Assembly: GCA_028386065.3 (NCBI GenBank) | Contig: JAKUCV010003353.1 | Span: 1 to 64,000, forward strand | From: Turnera subulata | Lineage: Eukaryota > Streptophyta > Magnoliopsida > Malpighiales > Passifloraceae | Direction of reading: 5' to 3' | DNA: 64,000 bases | Shown: one piece after another, positions 44,302 to 56,113 of the stretch | Layout: each line of letters begins with the position of its first letter | Numbering within the stretch: position 1 is the stretch's first letter | Made by a program: the position numbers and the translations under genes | The notes under the pieces: model-generated | Seen by the model: only the letters and a program-made list of their open reading frames with translations | What the model was told of the DNA's origin: nothing | Database searches by the model: none

Positions 44302-45608
44302 ATGAGTGAGATTTTTCGTGCAAAAATGCTCCAATGGATGGCAAGTATCCCCCAAGAGTTCCGTCTTGATTTCAAACCATTCGGGTTATATGACCTATTC
44401 TCTATATGCTTTATGAGGATGGATCTGAATCTAATCCGTGTTGTTGCCCTATTCTGGGATCAAGATCACCGTGTTTTCCGTTTCGACTCGGGCCGTTTAG
44501 AATTATGTCCATCCGTTGATGAGTTCAACGCTCTCCTATGTGCTAAGGATATTGGCCATCTTGCTATGGTTTCTTCTGCTGATCACGTATAAAAGGAAGT
44601 CGGCCAATTCCTTTCGCTAGCCGATGGGCAAATTGATTTCCTCATGAACCCCAATAGTTTCTTAGATCTAGCCCAGCTAATGGACCAATACTTCTCCGGT
44701 GACCCCTCAAATGAACATCCCCAAGAATCCGATCTTGAATGGAGAAAGAAAAAGTGTAATCCTGCACCTGCACTTTGTTATGGTGAATGAATTCTTGTTA
44801 GTGGGATCCCCCAGTATATAGGTGCTCTAAGCATAGGTGCTCTGGTGGCCCGGTTATTCAATGGGAATAGCCTTACTCCAATGATCTTAGGTGAGTCTCT
44901 CAACTGCTTGGATAACCTCTCGAATGGCCCCGAGTGCTCTTTGTCCGGTTCTCCTTTGCTTCTTCAGATAATCCCTTCGCTTATCTCAATCATCTCTATC
45001 CCATATCCTCAACTCGTCACTCTAACTCGTTTTCCACACAGATGTGGTTACAGGAGCATCTTCGACTAATTGGGCCTCCAAGGGATAAACCTTATTCTTC
45101 AAGAAGCTTTAGGAATTGTGGGATTATCATCTCCTTTTCTTCCGTCCGAGAATGGGTCTCACATCCCAAGAACATTGATAGTGATCAAGTGGTTTGGTTT
45201 TGCGACTGGCTCGGTATGCAAATCATACCATTACTCAGGATTTTGTGCTCCTTTCGAGCATTGAGAGATTCACCTACTATCCTCCTTCTTGGATTTTGAG
45301 ACGATTCGGCCATACAATAACCATTCCACCATCATTCAAACCACCAATAATTTGTGCTATGGTTACCCCGTGCAATGAAGTTCATTAAAGGAAGTTGGAA
45401 TCTGCCCCAGAACGACTACGTTAGTCAGCACTTCAAGATGACATCGTCCCCTTCCTATCAAGCGTGGTTGAAGAAGGATACCTTCGAGTCTGAGACCTCC
45501 CTTATACTTCTAAAGGGGATTTACTTGAAGGCTTCTGCCCCTGAACCATTTGAGTCTACCAGGAATGCTAGGTGCAAGAGACACAAAAAGAACTCGACGT
45601 CTACTTAG
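44302..45608 (+). pseudogene. Antisense extra ORF of the gypsy element (plant-mobile-domain-like), broken
   Basis: From Met 44302: FKPFGLYDLFSICFMRMD, LIRVVALFWDQDHRVFRF and LELCPSVDEFNALL resemble the N-terminal part of the plant mobile domain-like (DUF7745-type) proteins carried by Tat-lineage elements. A stop at 44590 and later frame changes break it; further pieces read SLADGQIDFLMNPNSFLDLA, VWFCDWLGMQIIP and the end NARCKRHKKNSTST (stop 45608). Its function in retrotransposons is unknown; related host proteins act in transposon silencing or genome regulation. Family assignment is from remembered patterns, not a search. Confidence 0.6.
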
Positions 45609-45609
45609 A

Positions 45610-46240
45610 TAGCTATTTTCCACATCTACAATACGTGTAAACAAATCAGTGAACAAACTCCCTTTTATCCATGTTATTCTTTAAGCTTCTATCAAAAAAA
45701 AGAAAAAGTCCGGACCCAAGTTGGGCTTCCTATGTATTCATGCGCGTCATTTTTCTCTCCTTTTTTTCCTCTTTTTTCTTTTTTTCCAATTTTTTCTCTC
45801 TTTTTCTTTTGAATTTTTCTGAATCTTTTTCTTCTTTTTTTTTTTATTTTTTTCGAGCACATGAAATCAGGCTTACGTAGTTCTTTTTATACTTTTTTTC
45901 GTTAGTATCAGCTTTTTAGATCATTTTTTGTAGATTTTAGGGAGCTTTCCATGCCATTATATTCACACATATCGCTTATGCAAAAGAATAGCACTGGAAA
46001 GAGACATCAAGATAAAGAAAAAGTTCCTTTTATTGAAACTTAAAAGGCGACCGGCTACAGACTGGACTCGAATTCGGACTTATATTTATCTGGACATAGT
46101 GTCCTTATTTAGGCTCAATTTTCCTACTTCATTATCCCACCACCCCTTGCTCGATCTCAGTTATATCTCCTCCCTATCGAAAAGGCGCTTGTAGCCTAAA
46201 TCTCCTTCTTTTACCATATAATTTGTTTCCTCTTCCTTGA
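45610..46240. other. Spacer inside the gypsy remnant
   Basis: Pyrimidine-rich and without a credible frame. The site corresponds to the missing protease to integrase region. Confidence 0.4.
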
Positions 46241-46249
46241 AGAGAAATT

Positions 46250-47842
46250 CGGATCTCTGGTTTATTGGGGTGTTCTTCATTGCCTTAGTTCCTGATAGTT
46301 CCATCTATTTGCCTTGTTCATTCAGAATACCATCAGACGTCTGTCCTTCTGAAGCGACTGCTTGTGAGTCAATTGATATGTTAAGCTCTCGACATTTTTT
46401 GAAGACCTTTTGTAGGGTGGTTGCATGGGATTCTCGCGTTTTGGACTTTACTGTTATGGCATCTAGATGAATGCCCACTTCTTCGTTTACACACTTAGCA
46501 GTTGCTTTCTAATATATGACCCCAGCGTTGATGAAACCTAGGGGTGCGATTTTCTCTTGCTGTCTCCCCCTCACATCTACTCCTTCAAGTTTGTCAACTT
46601 CCTCATCCAACCCCTTGTGATCGTTGCGTCTACATATAAATTTTTCAAATATGGCATCGATCTCGTTGAGTATGGGCAACAGATCAGTTTTGGTGTTGGG
46701 CTTTTGAGGCAAGACTATCTCCCCCCTCTCAATCACGTCCTGAAACTCGTGACGGAGTCGTGCGCAAGTATCGGTGATATTCCTGGCCATTTGATGCAAT
46801 GCAAGTTTGGGTCATCATTGATAGGCAAATCAGGTCTTGGTGCAAATGGCTGCAGCAAATTCTTCTCCATATATTTCTTGAGCATTTTGCTTAGAGACAT
46901 AGGGAGGGGAGTAAACTTCCTCAGTGTCGACTCAATGCGCAAGGGTGCTTGTGCGGCTACATAATTCACTTTGGCGGGCTTCTTCCCTTGTGTTGTGCCA
47001 AAATTACGTTTAAGTGCGAAGGCGTCGGCTGATACCTTAATCTTCCCCAAAGCAATCGCATCTTCTAGCTAGGCCCCTGCCTCGATGAGATCCATGAAAT
47101 TAGCATAGTAATTACCAATCATGGGCTCGTAATATACTAGCTAAAGGTTTTTCTGCACCTACTCCTTTTGTTGGGGTCGGTTCAACATTTGGGGTGCCTT
47201 GTTGTGCCACCTCGTGATGAAGGCCGAGAATGTCTCGTGTGCCTCTTGCTTTGTCGCCTTGAGATCCCTTTTGGTTACATCTACCTCGGTGTTATAGCTA
47301 TATTGCTTCAGGAATTCGGCACAAATATCCTACCACTTGCTCATCCTCGACTCGTCCAAACTCATGAACCATTTCAACACGGCACCTGACAAGGTCCTTT
47401 GAAACGAATGGGCCATCAGCTCGTTACTCACCCTCATTGGTTGCAGCATCCTCACATAAATCTTCAAATGGGTCCTTGGGCGTCCAATTCTACTAAACTT
47501 CTCTATGTCAGGCTTCTTGAACTTTTTAGACACGCGAGCACCAGAGAACAACGACAAAGGGCTCAGGTTCCAATCATCTTCCTTTAATTTGATGTTCTTC
47601 ACTAGTTTTTCCAATAATCGAAGCCTCTCCTTTTCATCCTTGGCTTCCTTTATCGAGTCATTGTCGACATCCACCGGGTTATTCTTCTCGCCCCCGGCCT
47701 TAGAGGCTTCCGCTTCCTCACTTCCAAAGGCAGGAATCTTCTTCTTCCTTATCAATTCTAGCAACTCCACTGTCGTCGGATCCTTGAGCATGGTATGAAC
47801 CTCCTGAATCTTGGTCAGTTCTTCAGCACTCATCTCAGCCAT
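46250..47842 (-). pseudogene. Gypsy (Tat-like) gag polyprotein, interrupted
   Basis: The frame from Met 47842 reads MAEMSAEELTKIQEVHTMLK, an acidic linker, FKKPDIEKFSRIGRPRTHLK and AVLKWFMSLDESRMSKW, then a TAG (about 47329-47331). It continues DICAEFLKQYSYNTEVDVTK, RDLKATKQEAHETFSAFITR and WHNKAPQMLNRPQQ in the same style, typical of Tat/Ogre capsid. After stops, PLPMSLSKMLKKYMEKNLL and later blocks carry on to about 46250. At least four stops or shifts. Confidence 0.82.
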
Positions 47843-48322
47843 ATTGCCCTGGTATCCAGAAGAGCGTGTGTAAGGGTCCCGGGTACCCTCAGGTTCCTTT
47901 CTCTCGACACTCGCATGGTTTTTTTTTTGTTCTTTTTTTGAAATTAAAAGGCACATTGTTTGGACATACTAAAAATCACAACAAGCACAGTATACACGTA
48001 CCACGTATTGATTAATTATGCATTAGATGCTCAGGGTATTTTGGGGGCTAAAGGACCATCGCTAAGGGATAGTTTGGCCTACTCACATATGACGTAGTGC
48101 GCCGCATGAGTCGCAAGCCTATTAACTCCTATCATTGCTAAACGGCGAGAAATAGGTTCACTCTAGCCGATAACCCCGTATGACGGTATGAAACAGACTA
48201 GGATCCTCGTACCCTCTTAAGGTAGAAGCTTCACACAATAATTATGAATGCAAGGCATGCATATGACAAACAAAAAGAAGCATACAATAGTCAACGATTG
48301 CACACAATTTCTTGAAACCTCT

Positions 48323-48344
48323 AAGTCCCAGCGGAGTCGCCAAC
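48323..48344 (-). promoter_or_regulatory. Primer binding site next to the 5' LTR
   Basis: On the minus strand TTGGCGACTCCGCTGGGAC follows the LTR end after TAG. This sequence is typical of Tat/Ogre elements, where it pairs with the 3' end of an Arg tRNA (from memory). Confidence 0.7.
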
Positions 48345-48346
48345 TA

Positions 48347-50166
48347 TGAGGACCGGACCAAAAATTAATTTGATCCCTCACTACATCAAAGGAGTCGGCA
48401 CCCGAATTTTTATTATGGAAAAAATTCAGGAAAAACGTTGACATCCATTACCCGCAACAACCGATCACAGCGAACCAAAGATGTAGGATTCGGGGGTTTA
48501 TCTCACATGGGAAGGTGTTAGGCAACCATCCATGTTGGGGTGAAATTGTGTGCAATTCGAGATCAAAGTATGCCTCATGCGCAAAAAACAAACAAAAGAA
48601 AGAAAAAAGAAAATAGAAGACAAAACAGAAAATAAACACATAATTGAGCTTGAGATTCCACCACTAGAACCTACCTACGTACTTCGGCGGTCAGATTCAA
48701 AGCTCACATAGGTCTTGCATGGCATCACAACACAATGCAATACGACACAACGACACAACAAAATCAACATCACAGCAACATCACAGCATCACAACACAAC
48801 ATAAAACAAAAGAAAACAAAATTTGGCTCGAATCCCGTTTTCAGACCGAGACTACCTGCATACTTGTGTGACTGGGGTCAAAGCCACGTAGTTCTAACTT
48901 GGATTCACATAAAAATCAAAGCATCACCATCAATAGCATCACAGAAACTCAACACAGCAGCAAAAATTGATTTAAAAGGGTTAGGATTACCTCTTGAAGC
49001 CCTCCTCTCGCTTCCGTTAGCTTTCCGCTTCTCAACAGAATCTTGACTCGGCTTCAATAGAAAAATAAAACTAAAGGAGGTCAAATCAGCGTCTGAAATC
49101 TATAGAATAGTTGTAGACCTCTCTCTTAGCTTTCCAGAGACACCAAAAACGTAGCATTCAGACGTCTGTAGCACGAGATTTCGCGATTTTTCCCAGACTG
49201 CACAGGGAAGAACACTCCTCTCGGGTTTGCACTCTTTTCTCCAATGGTTTGCTCCGATTATCCTTCTTCTTGCTCTCCTCTTCCTCTCCTCTTACTACTG
49301 GGTTGTTACTACTCCTTTCCATGAAAATCTCTCTAGAAAATTCAGCTCTTAAAATAATTTCTAAGCTCAAAGAACTAGGGTTTCTCCAAGCACTCTAAGC
49401 TTATGGGTGTGTAGAGAATAATTCTTATCTGTCTCTCCATTGTGTGTAATGGGGGGCCTATTTATAGTGTTCAGGGGGTAAGGAGTCGTCCTAACAATCT
49501 AAAGATTGAGATTGAATCCCTAAATCTAACGGTTGTGGGCTAGGAAATAAAAAAGAAGGAAAAAAGAATATTCTGGAACAATTGACCGCCATAGCCCAGG
49601 CGATCATGTCGTGACGACCGCCATGCCCTCAAAGCCTGCCACACTGACTGCAAAATTTTTTCTCTTTTCTTACTTTTTCTCCTCAAATCCGGATCCTAAT
49701 TGGTTCCCACGCCTTCTAGAGTATTCCCTAACCCAGAAAACACCCTAAACTTATCTCCTACTGCACTACTTCTCCTCATTATCAATTACACATCAATTCA
49801 TTCCTCTTTTCCATAAAAACTACCGTAAACACAAAATAGGCAAAAAATATATTTATTCCCCAATTTTCACAAAAATTAGGATTAAATTTAGTTGCATGCC
49901 ATGTGTTTAAGTGGGCCAACATCTCTAGAGGATCCATATCTTATTGGCCCAAACTTAATATCTATTTAAAACCCAAATTAAATAAATAATAAAAGGTAAA
50001 AATAAATAGAAAGCAATAACCAAATAAAAATATCCTTATTCTACCACTTTAAATTACAAACATACTCATGCCAATAATCAAATCAGCTCATCAATTAAAG
50101 ACATAAACATATTTATAATTCAAAAATAATGGAATAAATCATGGGTCAATTTTAGGTGTTCACACA
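48347..50166 (-). repeat. 5' LTR of the gypsy element, about 1.8 kb
   Basis: On the minus strand it starts TGTGAACACCTAAAATTG near 50164 and ends GGTCCGGTCCTCA. The start is ambiguous by a few bases because of a TGTGTG run. Tandem ACAACA-rich words occur near 48725-48800. No second LTR was found. Confidence 0.75.
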
Positions 50167-50167
50167 T

Positions 50168-50300
50168 ACTTGTAAACTGGATACACAAAATGTCAATCAA
50201 AATACATACGCATTCCCTACTCTCTTATTTTTATTTTTCCGCACCTTTACTTTTCTACAATTTACTCATATTTCTCCTGGATGCTTATGTGTTGCCTTGA
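50168..50300 (+). repeat. Duplicated flank, right copy
   Basis: Matches 42914-43060 (ACTTGTAAACTGGATACAC, CATTCCCTACTC, CAATTTACT). Lies between the gypsy LTR and the MULE target duplication. Confidence 0.75.
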
Positions 50301-50331
50301 AAGAAAAGTGTCTGCTATACATATATAGAAT

Positions 50332-52427
50332 GGATTAAAGCATTTTTTCGTCCTTGTGTTGGTCCTCAAAGTTGGAATTCATCCTTATATAGAATTTTGG
50401 CCTCTTTTCGTCCCTCCGTTCGCCCTTTCTCATATGTTTTTGTCTCCCCGACCGCAATCCGGTGTTAAATGCTGACGTGGCAAGTTTTTTGGCACCACGT
50501 CAGCTTTGTGGGACTCACATGTCAAGGTTTAATCCAAAACCAACCCAGCTCCACCCGACTTATTTCTTCCACCCGATTCGTCCGGTTAGAAAATTTTAAA
50601 TTAGCAAAAATGCCCTGCTACACATGTTTTTGAACTTTTTAATTAAAATACCCAAATTATAATCCTTACTCTTAAATTATATTTTTAAAGATTAATTTTC
50701 ACATATCCAAAGACACTTCTGAATTTTTTTCTAAATATAACTCTTTTGACTCATCCAAAATTTTTTTACCCATAACCCAATTAAAAAATTTAAATTAAGT
50801 TCTAGCATCGACCCGATTTAAATTTTTTTTAAAAAAGAACACAGTTAAAACTAATTATCACATTATCTAAAATGAAAAGATTAACTCAAATCCTACTTTT
50901 CCTCTTCAATTATTTCCATAAATTTCTCTTAATCTTTTCTTATTAAAAAATATTTTAATTAAAAGAAAAAAATTAGAATCGTTCAAGGGGAATTAAAATC
51001 CAAAAGAAACAAAAAAAAATCCCAAACTCAATGCATCCTCTTTCTCTATTGAGTTTCCAAATTAGAAACCCTTGCACTTCAAAGGCAGAAAAAATCAGTG
51101 ACAATGACTCCTTCTCTACCAGTTTGCTTGACGTCGGCACCACCACCTCTGCAGTCGACGGAGATGCAGCGCCACCACAGCCCTTTTGTTCCACGTCGTG
51201 AACATTGCCGTCTCTCCTTTCCCTTATAATACCTCGCTGTGCAGCAGTTGTCGCCTAAGAAGCTGAGGCGAGTTTGCACGCTAACACCGCCTGAACCATG
51301 CCCATCTTTGATCTCCCTTCCTCCTCTCCAAATCGCAGTCGTTCCTTTGAATCGCCACCCCCCGCCGTATGTTGGTGGTTTCAAAGATAGTGTTGTTAGG
51401 GTTGTTAGTGTTGATGATGTTGGTGGCCGAAGGTGGGTTCCTGTGGTGTTATTTGTGGTGTTTTGGGAATCGAATCTTGCTGGAGTGTTGAATGTGGAAC
51501 GGGTTTTGTTTTGTGGGTTGTGGCGATGATGATGGTAATGTTGTGATTGTGTTGATATTGTTAATGGTAGAGACAAGAATGAAATCTCAAATCCACTAGT
51601 GCTTGTGGAGGAGAAGAATAGTGGTGTTTCTTGTGGTGGTCGATGTTGTGGCGTCGTGGTGGAGGAGGGTTTGGGGATGTGTCTTCTGGTGGAGGAGGGT
51701 GGTAATGGTTCTGATGGTGGTCGTAGGTGGAGGAGGGTGATGGTGGTCTGGTGGTGGAAATTATTTTTGTTTTTTATTTCTTTTAATTAAAATATTATGT
51801 AGTAAGAAAAGATTAAGAGAAATTTATGGAGATAATTGAAGAGGAAAAGTAGGATCTGAGTTAATCTTTTCATATTACATAATGAGATAATTAATTGTAA
51901 TTGTGTTATTTTTTAAAAAAATTTAAATTGGGTCTTTTAGATGCTAGAATTTAATTTAATTTAATTTAAAATTTTTAATTAGGTTATGGGTAAAAAAAAT
52001 TAAATGATTCAAAAGAGTTATATTTAGGAAAATATTGAGACGCGTCTTTGGATATGTGAAAATTAATCTTTCAAGTAAAAAAAAAGTTTAAGAGTAAGGA
52101 TTATAATTTGGATATTTTAATTAAAAAGTTCAAAAACTTGTGTAGCAGGACATTTTTGCAAATTTAAACTTTTCTAACCGGACCAATCGGGTGGAAAAAA
52201 ACAAGTCGGGTGGGGCTGAGTCGGTTTTGGATTAAACCTTGACATGTGGGTCCCACAAAGCTGACGTGGCGCCGAAAAACTTGCCACATCAGTATTTTTC
52301 ACTGGATTTCGGCCGGGGGGACCAAAATAGACCAAAAAGGGCGAACAGAGAGACGAAAAGAGGCCAAAATCCAATATAAGGATGAATTCTGACTTTGAGG
52401 ACCAACACTAGGACGAAAGACGCTTTA
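50332..52427 (+). mobile_element. Pack-MULE-like element with 640-bp inverted repeats
   Basis: The arms 50332-about 50975 and about 51770-52427 are inverted copies. The perfect 9-bp repeat ATATAGAAT flanks the element (50323-50331, 52428-52436), the usual size for Mutator-like elements. The left arm has four extra bases (GGAT) at its tip. There is no transposase. The interior (50976-51769) is GC-richer, with coding-like codon texture unlike the arms, as expected if a host gene piece was captured. Confidence 0.9.
50976..51769. other. Probable captured gene fragment in the MULE
   Basis: Two opposing open frames (minus 51079-51576, plus 51239-51529) and a Gly/Val/Trp-rich plus frame (51599-51790) exist, none with a known domain. 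ATG-near features and a TATAATACC-like string at 51225 hint at a captured 5' gene region. The parent gene is not in the window. Confidence 0.45.
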
Positions 52428-52465
52428 ATATAGAATACATTTTTTCAATTAATATATTGTATATG

Positions 52466-52660
52466 CAAAGGTTTGCTCAAATAGTAAGCTACCTAGTTTC
52501 GTTTAAGCAGGTCTTAAGTACGAGTGGTTATATAGGCTAAAAATTCTTAATGATAAACTTATCCTCCATAATTAGATAAGTAACTCGGACCAGTAACCGT
52601 ATTAGTCCGGACAATCCTCTCCACAAGGGAAGGGCAACAAAAAGAATCTATTATATATAT
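52466..52660 (+). mobile_element. Possible tRNA-derived SINE
   Basis: GGTTTGCTCAAATAGTAAGC looks like an A-box and GGTCTTAAGTACGAG like a B-box at the usual distance. The unit ends near CAACAAAAAGAATC. No target duplication established. Confidence 0.4.
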
Positions 52661-53322
52661 GTAAAGTTGATACCCTTACCAGGTGTTGACACATATGATT
52701 TTTTAGGCCTTTATTCATTGCCATGTGGAGGATTTTGGTGTTGTTTTAATCAATCAGGTCTTGACATATGGCTATGATGACAAATAGAATTATCCAAAAA
52801 TTTGATTTTTATTTATATTATCCTTTGAAAAAATAATCTTGCTAATAATTATACTCTTATCACAAAAGGTGATAAACAAAAAATAATACTGATAACAACA
52901 ATATGCTTATTAGAAAAGCTGATAAAGTTATTTACTTAATTAGAAAAGCTTCATATTATGCTTTTAAAGAAACAATCCTGATAAGAATTATAGTCTTATC
53001 GCCTTATAAGATTTTTGTTAAGGTGAATTGAAAAAAATTAAAAAGTTTACAGGTTAAAATAGCAAACTCAAAACAAAAAAATAAAAACAAGCTAACAAAT
53101 ACACAACATATACTATATAGTTGATTTTTGTTATCAGATTTTTTCTTCATTTGATTTGTATCACTATATCTGTGATACAGTTTTTATATCCTTCATCCTC
53201 TCTTAGTCCTTCTCAATTTCTATATCATTCATCTTCTCTTGTTCCTCCTGTATTTTGTTTGATTTTTTTTCACAGTATCTGTCTGTGATATTATTTCTAT
53301 ATCATTCATCCTCTCATATTGT

Positions 53323-53390
53323 TTTTGTTTGTACTTGCAGGTACGTACAAATATTACTTTTGTTTGTACTTGCAGTACGTACAAATATTA
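53323..53390 (+). repeat. 34-bp tandem duplication
   Basis: TTTTGTTTGTACTTGCAG followed by (G)TACGTACAAATATTA occurs twice in a row. Each unit is partly self-complementary (TTTGTAC/GTACAAA). Confidence 0.9.
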
Positions 53391-53499
53391 TTATAGTATT
53401 AACTGTTATTTTATTTTTATCAAATACAATTGTATATGTTAATTTTTTAAATATATTTCAATCTTTTTTTGAAATAATTTTTAATATGTTCAATTTATT

Positions 53500-55690
53500 T
53501 TAAAAAATTAATTAATATACAAGCCATAGAATCCACGGAAGTGAGTTGGTTAGACTATATTGTTGAGGAAAAAAATCTTTCCTGAGCCCTGGTCGTCTTT
53601 GTTGTGCTTTTTTCATTATTATCTTTAACCTTGTCGTCTTTGACGTGCTATTCAATGATAAATGCGTGAATTAAATACTATAATAAACACAAAAGGTTGA
53701 TAATAGTTTGGCTTGTTCTTTTATATGTAAAATTTGTTATCAATAAAAATTCAGGTGTAGGGAAGATTTTTCCTATTTCCAGGATTTGGACAGACAACTA
53801 ACACCTTGACAAATAGTCAAAATCTCGAATTAAAATACTACTTTTCGAAGACAAATTATGTTGTCTGAACATACAAACACCTACAAAGTTATATTTTATT
53901 AGGAAATAAAAATGGACCTTTCTACTTACTTTTGTCCTAACAACTCAATTCTCATAAGACTACTTAAACCTGTGCACCATTAATTTCAACCTCCTTAAAA
54001 TCAGCATCCTTTTTTTTCTGAAAGAAAAAGCTTGCGCACGTCTAATTTCATGTGATCTTGCATACGAATCACTACTAATATAAAACAACTTTTTTTTCCG
54101 AAATTCACCAAAAAAAACTTTTTGAGAAAAGTAGTTGTTTAATTTCAGTGTCATCCTGGTTATCAAATACATCTTTACTTTTGACCATATAGGTACCTTT
54201 TTAGGGGAGAGAGTGAAAAAGTCTCAGTTCCAAATGAAAATTTCGGATTGGATATCCAAATAGCTGGAAACTTTTTTTTTTGCAGATATCTATTCGACTT
54301 AATTCTCAGACTCCAAAATTTTCGGAACAGATATTACAAATTTTTGGATGTCCACGGATACATTCACTTTATATTAGTGTTACACTCATTTTGTTTATTA
54401 TTTTTTTTCATAAGTTTGTTTCAATAATTAATGTAATATAACATTTTTTTATAACAAGGTAACTGTGTAAGGATAAGTATCTTATAATTTTTTCTCAAAA
54501 TACTTCCATACATTATATAAATTTTAAATTTATCTATAATTATTTTCTTATTTACTTGTGCAAATATCTTTTAATTCATATTCTTCACGGCATATAAGGC
54601 ATAGAATAATCAATTTTTTAATGTGACATGTACCTTTCCAAAATATTAATTCCATATCCATTCTATTAGTACAATATTTCGTTTTATAAAAAAACAATTA
54701 AGTAAGGATAAATATTTTATTACTTTTTATAAAAAAATTACTTAATAAGAATTTTAATTTCAATTTTTTATTAATAATTTTACCAATTTGATTGTAAGAG
54801 TATATTTTTTAATGTAATATTCAACCCTTATTATATAGAATATATATCATTTAACTTAAACGAATTTTTCTCATATCCATAGATTTTAGAATTAAAAATC
54901 CATTCCGTTCCATTCCATTTTGTTTCGGAATGGTTCATATTTCATTTTTCTAAACAGATTATTCGGATTGGGCTCAGAATTTCGGATTTTCTGGTCAGCC
55001 TAGTATTTTTTAAGTTGTCAATGTTATGGTCCTCAACATATATTTGTTTAAGGCCAAAGTAAGTATATTCTTTTGAGCCCAGGTGAGCCTTGATTTTTGT
55101 TTGAGTCCAAAATAATTTTTTTATGCCACATCAATACTCACCGTTCTTGTGCAAACTTTCTGCGAATTAAGGACAACACATGAAAAGGGTTGTGTCTGTT
55201 TATTATCTTCTTCATCTCTAGTGTCTTGTTTACTTTGAATAAAAGCTAAAGCTCACTAGATGACTAACGTGGATATATCAAGACATGTACAAGAGCTTTG
55301 ACGGAGTTATTTACAATTCAAAGAGTGGATCGCTCCAAGAAATATTATTTCGTGTCTTCTCTGTCACTAAGGTTATCCAAAAAGGAGTTTTCAAACTTAG
55401 TAGGTATTTCATCATCCAATTAAAAAATTTCAACAACCAACAAAGGAGTAACAATGAGTCATTTTTATGTCTTTCGACCACAAGGACGTTGCTAGAAGAC
55501 TAGCTGAAGGGTCGAGTAACAAAGAGCTCCAACGGTCAAATTTTTTATATGTGAAGAAATCTTGTAGACTCAGATTTTGTACACCGGCCTCACACAAACA
55601 TTCTGAATGCCAAACATTTGTTATTTGTATTTGACCTTTAAGTCCCTACGTCAAGGTAAGATATAAGAAGTGAAAAAAAGATTATCTTAT
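53500..55690. other. Long AT-rich stretch without recognised gene
   Basis: Only short frames. Nothing with terminal repeats or a protein domain could be supported. Confidence 0.5.
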
Positions 55691-55709
55691 TGAGCTTGCT
55701 AAGTGTATA

Positions 55710-56065
55710 ATAATGTGCAGCCAAACCAGGAGCAAATCTTTGATATCTTACTGATAAGAGCTTTTTGGTGGATTAAATCAATACAACCTGCTTTTCCTTA
55801 TAGTCCAAGTTGCTCTCTTCTGTCTGCAGATGCACTTCTCACTTGGAAAGGAGTGTTTAGGATGTATTCATAACTGTACTATCTGTCGATGCACTTCACA
55901 CTTGAAAAGGAGATTTTTAGGAAGTATTCATAACTGCATCTGTTTATGTACGCTTCTTTAATTTTAATGTAACTGCTTCTGAACTCTTATAGCCATTCCC
56001 TGAATGGCTATTTGTACATTATTTTATTTTCTATTAATAATACATCACGATTAGCATAAAAAAAA
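55710..56065 (+). mobile_element. Short 5'-truncated LINE, 17-bp target duplication
   Basis: AGCTTGCTAAGTGTATA stands at 55693-55709 and 56066-56082. The insert ends in an A-run and its start reads ILLIRAFWWIKSIQPAFPYS, matching the C-terminal ILFRSLTWIKMRSPDFPFD block of the LINE at 59728-61962. Only the last part of ORF2 and the 3' UTR are present. Confidence 0.92.
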
Positions 56066-56113
56066 AGCTTGCTAAGTGTATATAAAACCTTTGTGAAATT
56101 TTTAAACTTTATT

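Larger units (their letters stand above)
43100..50166 (-). mobile_element. Tat/Ogre-like Ty3/gypsy remnant with antisense extra ORF
   Basis: Reverse-strand element: 5' LTR 50166-48347, PBS 48344-48323, gag 47842-46250, and a plus-strand (antisense) ORF at 44302-45608 near its 3' side. Protease, RT, RNase H and integrase are missing between gag and the extra ORF, and a 3' LTR was not found. Presence of an extra, often antisense, ORF near the 3' end is known in the plant Tat lineage of Ty3/gypsy. The hairpin array at 43573-43838 lies downstream of that ORF's promoter. Confidence 0.78.

Noticed and set aside
51079..51576. 165-codon minus-strand frame in the MULE core
   Set aside because: Overlaps an opposing frame, has no recognisable domain and no splice or promoter context; kept only as part of the captured fragment.
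53255..53503. Hydrophobic 82-codon frame
   Set aside because: AT-rich chance frame over a 34-bp tandem repeat; no supporting features.
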